A stretch of DNA of 64,000 nucleotides from an uncultured Bacteroidia bacterium (lineage in GTDB: Bacteria; Bacteroidota; Bacteroidia; Bacteroidales; UBA932), in contig CADAJF010000009.1 of NCBI GenBank assembly GCA_902788175.1, positions 1 to 64,000 on the forward strand, written 5' to 3'. Within the stretch, counting starts at the first letter, position 1, and the number at the start of each line of letters is the position of its first letter. A model generated the notes under the pieces. The model was not told the origin of the DNA and searched no databases. It worked only from the letters and a program-made list of their open reading frames with translations. Positions 49,319 to 57,201 of the stretch are shown here, one piece after another. Made by a program: the position numbers and the translations under genes.

Positions 49319-50989
49319 TTACGGCATATCGGGTCTTACATAGCGGCTTCCGGTCTGGGCCTTGATGGCGTCGATGAAAGCGGGTGCATAGGCCGGGGAG
49401 GTGTGGCGGCCAGGGGTGAATTCTCCGTCCTTGGTGGGACGCATGATTTGGTCATTGTGTTTGACAATGAGGTATTTGGCCAGTTTATCCCAGCGCTTCA
49501 TCATCTTGTCTGTGTAGGCGATGGTGGTGGCGCTCAGGTACTCTGCGCGTTCTGAGGCAGTGAGTTCCTTGGCCTTGCTGTCCACGGCATCCTGCTCCGC
49601 CTCATAGTAGTCTTCCAGTTCTGTCTGGGCTTCCAGCAGGTCCGGGTACAGGGCGCTCCAGCGCGGATACACCATGTTGGCCACCCAGTTGCACATCCAG
49701 AAGGCGCTGTCAAAGGAGAACTCCGTAAGGAGGTTGTTTTCCCGGCGGAAAGGATCCGGCAGGCGGTTGATGCCGCAGTACACGGGCACGTAGGCTACCA
49801 TGGTGGCATCGTCCATGTTGAAATAGGTGACGCCGCCCACGGCATCCGGCAGCCAGGAGCGCATCCGGCACACCATGGTCATGCCGCTTTGCGGGCAGCC
49901 GATGGGACGCTCGCGAAACATCTTGGTGCCATCGGAGCTCTCGAAGTTCACGGGCTGGTTGCGGTAGGGGGAGGCCCAGGGACCGGCGCTTACATCTACC
50001 GTCATGTCCAGGGCGGAGCCTTCGTAGTGGTCCCTCATGTCGCTTTGGATGTCGCGGTAGCTGACGGGCTTCACGGGCTTGATCCAGAGGGGAAGGTGGT
50101 CTATCTCAGACATGTCCCCGCCTATGAAGGGAAGGTAGGTGTCCATTTCTTCCGGATTGGAGTGGCGGCGGTAGAAGCTCCAGACGCGTGCCTCGCATGC
50201 GCGGATTTTGCTGAAAGTCATGGGCTGGTAGGCTTCGCGGAAGCTGAAATCCTTGTCTGCGCCCTCATAGAAGCCCAGTTCGCGGGCCAGGGTGATGACA
50301 TCGGCGGAATAAAGGCAATTGCCGCCGTCGGCCACAAAGTAGCCCAGTTTCTTGTCCACCTTCTTGGCCTGCGGGAACTGCTGGATGCGGCTGGAGTTGG
50401 CGTAGGCGCAGATGGCGTCGTCCGGAACGCGGAGGGCTACCCATACGGCGCCCTTGCGCCCCTTGCCCTTACCCACGATCTCCATGATCCAGGCCTCGTC
50501 CTTGTCGCAGATGGCGAAGGATTCGCCGGTTTCGTTGTAGCCGTATTCCTGGAGGAGGAAATGCATGACGTCGATGGCTTCGCGGGCACTGGCCGAGCGC
50601 TGGAGCGCCAGCTCCATGAGGGAGAAATAGCCCAGCCAGCCCTCCGGATTGCGCAGCTCCGGGCGGCCGCCCCAGGTGGTTTCCACGATGGAGACCTGCT
50701 TTTCATTCATCAGGCCCACCACCGAGTAGGTGTAAGGCACCTGGGGAATGTAGTGCGTTTCGCGGTTTCCCCAGCTTCTGAGGGCTATCATCTCCCCGGG
50801 TTCGTGCTTTCCGGCGGGAGCGTACGACAGGGGCGATACAAAGCCGAAGGAGTCGCAGTTATAGGTGCAGATGATGCTCCCGTCCACGGAAGCTTTTTTG
50901 CCGACAATCAGGTTGGTGCAGGCATCTGTCGGCGCTCCGGATGCCCAGAGGAGGGTGGCGGCGAGGGCCACGGAAAGAAAACGTTTCAT
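49319..50989 (-). CDS. C69-family dipeptidase (PepD-like), exported
   Basis: A 556-residue Ntn-hydrolase of the C69 group. After a signal peptide (MKRFLSVALAATLLWASG) the chain contains DACTNLIVGKKAS, where the Cys becomes the N-terminal nucleophile after processing. ALQRSASAREAIDVM, GESFAICDKDEAWIMEIVGKG and GPWASPYRN are typical family stretches. ATG 50989 is chosen: it lies 5 bases after a strong promoter box and gives the signal peptide; in-frame ATG 51067 would lie upstream of that promoter. It is the first gene of the operon with the S46 peptidase and should cleave the dipeptides that enzyme releases. Confidence 0.9.
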   Translation of the reverse strand: MKRFLSVALAATLLWASGAPTDACTNLIVGKKASVDGSIICTYNCDSFGFVSPLSYAPAGKHEPGEMIALRSWGNRETHYIPQVPYTYSVVGLMNEKQVSIVETTWGGRPELRNPEGWLGYFSLMELALQRSASAREAIDVMHFLLQEYGYNETGESFAICDKDEAWIMEIVGKGKGRKGAVWVALRVPDDAICAYANSSRIQQFPQAKKVDKKLGYFVADGGNCLYSADVITLARELGFYEGADKDFSFREAYQPMTFSKIRACEARVWSFYRRHSNPEEMDTYLPFIGGDMSEIDHLPLWIKPVKPVSYRDIQSDMRDHYEGSALDMTVDVSAGPWASPYRNQPVNFESSDGTKMFRERPIGCPQSGMTMVCRMRSWLPDAVGGVTYFNMDDATMVAYVPVYCGINRLPDPFRRENNLLTEFSFDSAFWMCNWVANMVYPRWSALYPDLLEAQTELEDYYEAEQDAVDSKAKELTASERAEYLSATTIAYTDKMMKRWDKLAKYLIVKHNDQIMRPTKDGEFTPGRHTSPAYAPAFIDAIKAQTGSRYVRPDMP

Positions 50990-50994
50990 GTTTC

Positions 50995-51025
50995 CAAAGA
51001 TAGGAGAAAAACGGTGAGTATCAAA
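50995..51025 (-). promoter_or_regulatory. Promoter of the C69-S46 peptidase operon
   Basis: Minus-strand TTTG (51022-51025), a 19-base spacer and TATCTTTG (50995-51002) match the Bacteroidota consensus exactly. The -7 box ends 5 bases before the start codon at 50989. Confidence 0.8.
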
Positions 51026-51034
51026 AAAAAGTAT

Positions 51035-51042
51035 TAACTTTA
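51035..51042 (+). promoter_or_regulatory. Probable -7 box of the nucleoside phosphorylase gene
   Basis: TAACTTTA differs from TAnnTTTG at the last base and lies 30 bases before ATG 51073, beside the divergent peptidase promoter. Confidence 0.4.
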
Positions 51043-51072
51043 CGGAGAAAACTGTAAACAAAGACAAGCTAT

Positions 51073-51957
51073 ATGAGAATTCCAGAATCCGAACTCATCA
51101 TCAACGGTGACGGCTCTGCCTTCCACCTGCACCTGAAACCGGAGCACCTCGCAGATAATGTAATCGTTGTGGGGGATCCCGGCCGCGTGGACATGATAGC
51201 GGAATACCTCAGTGATATAGAGTGCCGCAACGCCTCCCGTGAATTCGTCTCGGTTACGGGCCGATACAACGGAAAACGTATCACGGCCCTTTCCCATGGC
51301 ATAGGCCCGGACAATATAGACATCGTCATGACGGAACTGGACGCCCTGGCCAATGTGGATTTCAAAACCCGGGAAGTGAAGCCGGAGCACCGCAGCCTGA
51401 ATATCCTCAGAATCGGCACTTCCGGTGCCCTGCATGCGGATATTCCCCTGGGCAGCTTTGTTTTTTCGCATATCAGCGTGGGCTTTGACGGTGTCCTTAA
51501 CTGGTACGGAAACCGGGCCAACGTGACCATTCCCCAGGTGGAGGCTTCCTTCAAAAAGCACATGGACTGGCCACAAAGCCTGCCTTCCCCGTACTTTGTG
51601 AAGGCTTCCCCCAAGATCATAGACCTTTTCAAAGATGTGACGCTCAAGGGCGTAACTATCTCGGCCCCGGGTTTTTACGGTCCTCAGGGACGCGTAGTGC
51701 GCATGCCGCTGGCCATGCCGGACATGCTGGAGCGGATAGAGCGTTTCCGCTTCAGTTCAAAGGGAGAGCGTTACCGCATCACCAACTTCGAGATGGAGAG
51801 CGCCCCCGTTGCGGGTTTTTCCGCCCAGCTGGGCCACCACGCCGGCACGGTGTGCTGCATCATCGCCAACCGCTATCTCCAAAACTCCAACCCGGACTAC
51901 AAAGGCGTTATCCGCCAGCTCATTCAGCTTAGCCTGGAAAAAATGAGTAAGCTCTGA
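51073..51957 (+). CDS. Nucleoside phosphorylase (uridine phosphorylase-like)
   Basis: A 294-residue cytosolic enzyme of the PNP/UDP family, which splits nucleosides with phosphate into base and ribose 1-phosphate. Visible landmarks are VVGDPGRVDMIAEYL (phosphate loop), ALSHGIGPDNIDIVMTEL, RIGTSGALHADIPLG and the nucleoside-binding NFEMESAP with the conserved Met-Glu. Uridine phosphorylase-like identity rests on the GDPGR/ESA pattern; purine or other specificity is possible. Its TGA abuts the TGA of the convergent thrA with no spacer, both within the palindrome CTCTGATCAGAG. Confidence 0.88.
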   Translation: MRIPESELIINGDGSAFHLHLKPEHLADNVIVVGDPGRVDMIAEYLSDIECRNASREFVSVTGRYNGKRITALSHGIGPDNIDIVMTELDALANVDFKTREVKPEHRSLNILRIGTSGALHADIPLGSFVFSHISVGFDGVLNWYGNRANVTIPQVEASFKKHMDWPQSLPSPYFVKASPKIIDLFKDVTLKGVTISAPGFYGPQGRVVRMPLAMPDMLERIERFRFSSKGERYRITNFEMESAPVAGFSAQLGHHAGTVCCIIANRYLQNSNPDYKGVIRQLIQLSLEKMSKL

Positions 51958-54318
51958 TCAGAGACTTAGCATGATGTCGTTCAGGAGGCCGCCGGCAGTT
52001 TGCCGGGTACCGGCCCCTGCACCTTGTATGAGCATGGGGGAGGGGTAGTCCCCGGTGGTGATGAGAATGGCGTTGTCAGTGCCCCGGAGTCCGTACAGGG
52101 GACTGTCCGCTCCTACTTCCTGCAAGCCCACCACCGCATGGCCCGCAGCGTCTACGGAGGCCACATAGCGGAGTTTGCGCCCGGCTGCCGCTGCAGCGGC
52201 GTAGCGCCGGTCTATATCGACCGGGATGGGCTCCAGCGTAACCTGCGTGGCTTCCAGCGGAATACCTGCCTGGCGGCTCAGGATCAGGATTTTACGCAGG
52301 ACGTCCTTGCCGCTCAGGTCTATGTTCGGGTCCGGTTCCGTGTAGCCTTTCAGACGCGCCTTTTCCACCAGGTCCTCCCAGCCGCTTCCCTGGTAATTGT
52401 CCAGCAGGTAGTTCAGCGTTCCGGAGAGCACGGCGTCCATCCGCACCAGGGTGTCGCCGCTCTGGACCACGCGGTCCAGGGTCACCAGCACCGGCAGGGC
52501 GGCGCCGGCCGTGGTTTCGTAGCGCAGGGAGACGCCGGCTTTATGGGCATCGGCCTGCAGGTTGCGGAACTGCGCATAGGTGCCGGAGAAGGGAATCTTG
52601 TTGCAGGCCACAACGCTGTAGCCGCTGTGGAAAAGGTCCGGGTAACGGAAGCCGATCTCCTCGTTGGCGGTGCAGTCGATAAACAGGGCGTTCTCCAGCG
52701 ACAGGGCGCAGAGGGCGTCGATATACGAGTCCGTCTGGCCTTTTTCCAGCAGTTCTCCGGCATGCACCAGGTCGATGCCTTCCGTGTCAATGATATAGCG
52801 CTTGCTCCGGGCCAGCCCGCACACCCGCAGCTCCTTGCCGGAGCGTTTGGCGATAGCGGCTGCATTGTCCCGCAGCATCTGAACCAGGGCCTTCCCCACG
52901 CGTCCGTACCCGGCAATGAACAGGGGGATGACCTGGGTGGTGTAACGGTCAAAGAATTCATGGTGGATGGCCCGGATGGCCTCATGAGCCCGGTCGCTGG
53001 ACACAATCACGGAGATATTGCGCTCCGAGGAGCCTTGTGCGGTGGCGCGTACGGGTATGCTGTGACGGCCCAGGGCGGCCAGCATCTGGCCGGTAGCTCC
53101 GCTGTGCCCCAGGATATCGTCGCCGATGACGCAGACGATGGAAAAACCCTTCTCTACCCGCAGGGGATTCAGTTTTCCCAGGGAGATTTCATAGGCAAAA
53201 CAGTCATCGGCCGCCCTGCGGGCTTTCTCTGCGTCGGCCGTAGAGATGGCGATGCACATGGAGTGGACGGAGGAAGCCTGCGTGATGAGGATGATGTTGA
53301 TGCCTGCGCGGGACAGGGCATCGAACAGGCGCGAGCTGAATCCCGGAACCCCCACCATGCCGCTGCCTTCCAGCGAGATGAGCGCAATGCCGTCGGAGTG
53401 GGCAATGCCGATGACCCCGTCCTGGGAGCGGGGCGGGTTCTTCTCCACCAGCGTACCCGCTTTGTCGGGGTGGAAGGTGTCTTTGACGTAGATGGGAATG
53501 CCCTCGGCCACAACTGGCTGGATGGTAGGAGGATAGATTACCTTGGCGCCGAAATGCGATAGCTCCTGCGCCGCCCGGTAAGAGATATGCGGGATGGGGC
53601 GCGCCGTGGGGACTACCTCGGGGTGCGCGGTCATGATGCCGGGTACGTCTGTCCAGATTTCCACGCGCCGGGCATGGATGCCAACTGCGAACAGGGCGGC
53701 CGTGTAGTCGGAGCCTCCGCGCCCCAGGGTGGCGGGTTTGCCGTCCTGGTCCTGGGCAATGAAGCCGGGCACCACGAACAGTTCGGTCCGGCCGTGCTGC
53801 TCCACGGCTTCCTGTATGCTGCGGTAGGTCTCGGCGGTGTCCACTATCCCGTCGCGCACGCGGATGAGGGTGCGCGCATCCAGCCAGCGGCAGGCAATCC
53901 CCTGTGAGAGGAAGGCATCGGCGAGGATGCGGGTGGAAAGCAGTTCGCCGAAACTCTCTACGGCGGCCAGACTGGTGGCGGGAAGTTCCCTGAGCAGGTA
54001 TATGCCCTGCAGGGTGCTGGAAAGCTGGCCGAAGAGCGCATCTACAGCTTCCAAGGTCTTGCTGCGATAACCTTCCGGGAGCAGCTTTTCAATGATTTCC
54101 TGGTGCCGCTCCTGCCACTTTTCCAGCTGCTGCTGGTAGTCTTTATTGCCTGCAGAGGCCAGCCGGGCCAGCTCGATGAAACCGTCGGTGCAGCCGCTGA
54201 TGGCGGAACTCACCACTACGGTACGGTCTGCCTCCAGGGCTTTCTGGACAATTCCCAGGGTATGAAGCATGGCCTGCGCGTTGGCGACAGAAGTGCCGCC
54301 GAATTTGAGTACTTGCAT
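51958..54318 (-). CDS. thrA: Bifunctional aspartate kinase/homoserine dehydrogenase
   Basis: A 786-residue fusion catalysing the first and third steps from aspartate to homoserine. The kinase part starts MQVLKFGGTSVANAQAM (KFGGTSV motif). ACT regulatory domains lie in the middle (about 300-440; GVPGFSSRLFDALSRAGINI), where threonine or lysine may bind for feedback control. The dehydrogenase part starts near 460 (PLFIAGYGRVGKALVQML) and contains NKIPFSGTY and GYTEPDPNIDLSG. Length is slightly below E. coli ThrA (820). It is the last gene of a metY-metX-thrA operon, so the product homoserine passes directly to acetylation and methionine synthesis. Confidence 0.95.
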   Translation of the reverse strand: MQVLKFGGTSVANAQAMLHTLGIVQKALEADRTVVVSSAISGCTDGFIELARLASAGNKDYQQQLEKWQERHQEIIEKLLPEGYRSKTLEAVDALFGQLSSTLQGIYLLRELPATSLAAVESFGELLSTRILADAFLSQGIACRWLDARTLIRVRDGIVDTAETYRSIQEAVEQHGRTELFVVPGFIAQDQDGKPATLGRGGSDYTAALFAVGIHARRVEIWTDVPGIMTAHPEVVPTARPIPHISYRAAQELSHFGAKVIYPPTIQPVVAEGIPIYVKDTFHPDKAGTLVEKNPPRSQDGVIGIAHSDGIALISLEGSGMVGVPGFSSRLFDALSRAGINIILITQASSVHSMCIAISTADAEKARRAADDCFAYEISLGKLNPLRVEKGFSIVCVIGDDILGHSGATGQMLAALGRHSIPVRATAQGSSERNISVIVSSDRAHEAIRAIHHEFFDRYTTQVIPLFIAGYGRVGKALVQMLRDNAAAIAKRSGKELRVCGLARSKRYIIDTEGIDLVHAGELLEKGQTDSYIDALCALSLENALFIDCTANEEIGFRYPDLFHSGYSVVACNKIPFSGTYAQFRNLQADAHKAGVSLRYETTAGAALPVLVTLDRVVQSGDTLVRMDAVLSGTLNYLLDNYQGSGWEDLVEKARLKGYTEPDPNIDLSGKDVLRKILILSRQAGIPLEATQVTLEPIPVDIDRRYAAAAAAGRKLRYVASVDAAGHAVVGLQEVGADSPLYGLRGTDNAILITTGDYPSPMLIQGAGAGTRQTAGGLLNDIMLSL

Positions 54319-54324
54319 AGTTTA

Positions 54325-55317
54325 TTAAAGGATTAAGGCCGACAATTTGGCAATTTCCAGGAGGAAACCGTCGTGGCCGAAGTCTGAATTGATTTCTACA
54401 TAACGGGCACCGGGAATCCAGGCGGTCCAGGTGCGTACTTCCGCCGGCGGGAAAATCAGGTCCGTATCCACTGCCAGCGCCGTAACCTGGGCCTTGATGG
54501 TTCCCAGGGCCGCCTGGACACCTCCGCGTCCCCGGCCCGCATTGTGGCTGTCCAGGGCGTTGCAGAGGCTGTAATAGGAATAGGCGTCGAAGCCGCGGCG
54601 CACCAGTTTCTCGCCCTGGTAACGCTCATAGGAGGCCACCCGGCGGGCAAACAGGACGTCCGGGTCTGGTTCGGCCTGGGTGAGTCCATAGCCCCTGAAG
54701 CATCGGTAGCTGATAAGGGCCTGCGCCCGGGCGCATTTGAGGCCTTCCCGGCCGCCGTCCAGGCTGCGCGCTTCCCGGAAGCTGGGATCGGCCTCCAGGG
54801 CCATCCGCTGCACTTCCACCGTGGCTCCCAGAAAAGGGGAGATGCGCGGAGAAGTGCACAACAGCAGGCAGCGGCGGAACAGCTCCGGCTCCATGATGGA
54901 CCATTCCAGGGCATGGAATCCGCCGTTGGAGGCGCCTATAAGAAGGTCTATTTTGCTAATACCCAGGTATTTGCGAACGGCGATGAAGCTGTTTACCGTG
55001 TCCCGGATGGTGATGTCCGGGAAACTGAGCATCCAGGGCTTTCCGGTGGAGGGATTCTCCCGTGCAGGGCCTTCGGAGCCATACGCACTGCCCAGGATAT
55101 TGACGCAGATGACGTAGTCCCGCTCCGGGTCAATGGTTTTGCCCGGCCCCACCATGTCCGGCCACCAGTCCTGGGGGTTGGAGTTGGCCGTGAGGGCATG
55201 GCAAATCCAGATAACCCGGCCGTTGCGGGCGCCGGAGGTGTGGAAGACCAGACGGGCGCTGTCCAGGCGCACGCCGCATTCCAGTTCCAGCGGTATGGTG
55301 ATTTCCTGCCGAATCAT
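54325..55317 (-). CDS. metX: Homoserine O-acetyltransferase (MetX-type)
   Basis: A 330-residue alpha/beta-hydrolase that activates homoserine as its O-acetyl ester. Landmarks: HALTANSNPQDWWPDMVGPG near the start, VICVNILGSAYGSEGP, the nucleophile elbow in IGASNGGFHALEW (Ser about residue 129, with Ala-Ser-Asn where Gly-Ser-Met is usual), the acid in AVDTDLIFPP and the final His in NSDFGHDGFL. Length is short (360-380 is usual). ATG 55317 overlaps the metY stop by 4 bases and the stop is 6 bases from thrA. Acetyl versus succinyl donor is not certain; neighbouring metY supports acetyl. Confidence 0.9.
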   Translation of the reverse strand: MIRQEITIPLELECGVRLDSARLVFHTSGARNGRVIWICHALTANSNPQDWWPDMVGPGKTIDPERDYVICVNILGSAYGSEGPARENPSTGKPWMLSFPDITIRDTVNSFIAVRKYLGISKIDLLIGASNGGFHALEWSIMEPELFRRCLLLCTSPRISPFLGATVEVQRMALEADPSFREARSLDGGREGLKCARAQALISYRCFRGYGLTQAEPDPDVLFARRVASYERYQGEKLVRRGFDAYSYYSLCNALDSHNAGRGRGGVQAALGTIKAQVTALAVDTDLIFPPAEVRTWTAWIPGARYVEINSDFGHDGFLLEIAKLSALIL

Positions 55318-56594
55318 GCTTGGGCGGCGGCTAAGGCTTGTTCAAGATCCGCTATAATGTCTTCCGGCGCTTCCAGACCCACGCTGAACCGGATAAGGTC
55401 CGGGGCTATGCCGGCGGCGCGGAGCTGCTCGTCGGACAGTTGCCGGTGCGTATGCGAGGCGGGGTGCAGTACGCAGGTGTGGCAGTCGGCCACATGGGTT
55501 TCGATGGTGGTGAGCTTTAAAGCATCCAGGAAGCGATTGTCAAAAGCCCGGCCTCCCCTGAGACCGAAGCACAACACGCCGCTGCAGCCGTCCGGGACGT
55601 ATTTCCGGGCCAGGGCATGGTGCGGGTCGCTCTCCAGGCCGGGATAGCGTACCCAGGCCACCTCCGGGCGTTTTTCCAGCCAGCTGGCCACCTGCAGAGC
55701 GCTCTGGCTGTGACGCCGGATGCGCAGGTGCAGGGTTTGCAGGCCCAGGTGCAGGTAAAAGGCGTTCTGTGGACTCTGGCTGGAGCCCAGGTCACGCATC
55801 AGGTGGGTGGTTGCCTTCACGATATAGGCCGCCTTGCCGAAGCGCTTGGTATAGGTGAGGCCGTGGTAGGAGGCGTCGGGGGTGGTGAGGCCGGGGAAGC
55901 GCTCCGGGTAAGCTTCCCAGGGGAAGTTGCCGCTGTCCACCACGGCGCCGCCCACGCTCACGCCATGTCCGTCGATGTATTTGGTGGTGGAGTGGGTCAC
56001 TATGTCCGCGCCCCATTCAAAGGGACGGCACAGGACGGGGGTGGCAAAGGTGTTGTCCACTATCAGCGGAAGCCCGTTGCGGTGCGCAGCAGCGGCCCAG
56101 CGCCCGATATCGAGTACCTCGATGCCGGGATTGGAGAGGGTTTCGCCGAAGACCAGCTTGGTATTGGGCCGGATGGCCGACTGGATCTCCTCGTCGGAAG
56201 CATCGGCCTTCAGGAAAGTGACGCCGATTCCCAGCTTGGGCAGCGTGACGCCCAGCAGGTTGAAGGTCCCGCCGTAGATGTTGTTGGCGGCGATGATGTG
56301 GTCGCCTGCACCGGCAATGTTCAGGACGGCGAACAGGTTGGCCGCCTGCCCGGAGGAAGTGAGGATGGCCCCCACACCGCCCTCCAGGTCATTGATCTGG
56401 GCTGCCACGGTGTCCACCGTGGGGTTCTGCAGACGGGTGTAGAAGTATCCGCTCTCTTCCAGGTCGAACAAGCGTCCCATCTGGTCCGAGGTCTCATATT
56501 TAAAGGTAGTGCTCTGGATAATGGGAACCTGCCTGGGCTCGCCTTTTCCGGGTGCATACCCGGCATGAACACAACGGGTGTCAATCTTTGTCAT
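55314..56594 (-). CDS. metY: O-acetylhomoserine sulfhydrylase (MetY-type)
   Basis: A 426-residue PLP enzyme that makes homocysteine directly from O-acetylhomoserine and sulfide. Landmarks: YFYTRLQNPTVDTVAAQI, SSGQAANLFAVLNI, LVFGETLSNPG, LIVDNTFATPVLCRPFEWGADIVTHSTTKYIDGHG (internal Lys for PLP) and the C-terminal RFSVGLEAPEDIIADLE. ATG 56594 is preferred over 56642, which lies upstream of the -7 promoter box. First gene of the methionine operon metY-metX-thrA; divergent from an Lrp-type regulator. Confidence 0.92.
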   Translation of the reverse strand: MTKIDTRCVHAGYAPGKGEPRQVPIIQSTTFKYETSDQMGRLFDLEESGYFYTRLQNPTVDTVAAQINDLEGGVGAILTSSGQAANLFAVLNIAGAGDHIIAANNIYGGTFNLLGVTLPKLGIGVTFLKADASDEEIQSAIRPNTKLVFGETLSNPGIEVLDIGRWAAAAHRNGLPLIVDNTFATPVLCRPFEWGADIVTHSTTKYIDGHGVSVGGAVVDSGNFPWEAYPERFPGLTTPDASYHGLTYTKRFGKAAYIVKATTHLMRDLGSSQSPQNAFYLHLGLQTLHLRIRRHSQSALQVASWLEKRPEVAWVRYPGLESDPHHALARKYVPDGCSGVLCFGLRGGRAFDNRFLDALKLTTIETHVADCHTCVLHPASHTHRQLSDEQLRAAGIAPDLIRFSVGLEAPEDIIADLEQALAAAQA

Positions 56595-56611
56595 AACGTA
56601 AAAGTTTGCGA

Positions 56612-56714
56612 CAAAGGTATAATATATGGAAATTTCGTACAAGAAATTTCTAAAAGTTAGAATATTTTACTATTTTTGTTGAGAATTAAAGAAAATAAAT
56701 AAAAAATAGATTTG
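56612..56714. promoter_or_regulatory. metY/Lrp control region with paired palindromes
   Basis: For metY (minus): TTG at 56640-56642, a 20-base spacer and TACCTTTG at 56612-56619. For the regulator (plus): TATTTTTG (56671-56678) and TAGATTTG (56707-56714). Two identical 8-bp palindromes GAAATTTC (56629-56636 and 56643-56650) lie 14 bases centre to centre; the first is in the metY spacer and the second touches its -33 box and the likely -33 area of the regulator. They are good candidates for Lrp-type operator sites. No SAM riboswitch fits in the short metY leader. Confidence 0.65.
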
Positions 56715-56733
56715 TTTTTGGACGGGAAATAGA

Positions 56734-57201
56734 ATGAGTGAAACGGTATTGGACAATATAGACCTGCAGATTTTGCGTGCGCTGCAGGAAAATGCCCGGC
56801 TCACCACCAAGGAGCTGGCGGCTCAGGTGCACCTTTCCACTACGCCGGTTTTCGAGCGCCTGAAGCGCTTGGAACGGGGCGGTTATATCCTGAAATATGC
56901 GGCCGTTTTGGATGCGGAAAAGCTGGGACGGGGCTTCACGGTATTCTGCTCCGTGAAACTGAAGCAGATGAGCCGTTCAGTGGCCAGGAATTTCATTTCC
57001 GTGATCAAAGACATTCCGCAGGTGGCGGAATGTTACAACATATCCGGGGAGTACGACTATCTGCTCAAGATCCAGGCCCCGGACATGAAATACTATAACG
57101 AGTTTATCATCAATGTGCTGGGAAGCATTGACTCCATAGGTTCCATCCTCTCATCGTTTGTGATGGACGAGATCAAGAACACCCACGCCCTTTATCTATA
57201 A
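56734..57201 (+). CDS. Lrp/AsnC-family regulator
   Basis: A 155-residue DNA-binding protein with an N-terminal winged helix (DNIDLQILRALQENARLTTKELAAQVHLS) and a C-terminal RAM ligand-binding domain (VAECYNISGEYDYLLKIQAPD). These form octamers that wrap DNA and respond to amino acids. It is divergent from metY with palindromes between, so it probably controls methionine/threonine synthesis and itself. Its last 29 bases overlap the end of the convergent clpC gene. Confidence 0.92.
   Translation: MSETVLDNIDLQILRALQENARLTTKELAAQVHLSTTPVFERLKRLERGGYILKYAAVLDAEKLGRGFTVFCSVKLKQMSRSVARNFISVIKDIPQVAECYNISGEYDYLLKIQAPDMKYYNEFIINVLGSIDSIGSILSSFVMDEIKNTHALYL

Noticed and set aside
52000-53562. Long open frame opposite thrA on the plus strand
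   Set aside because: It is the antisense shadow of a clear thrA coding sequence in GC-rich codons; its translation has no domain pattern.
56595-56611. SAM riboswitch before metY
   Set aside because: The predicted leader is about 15 bases, too short for any known SAM riboswitch, and no conserved core is visible.
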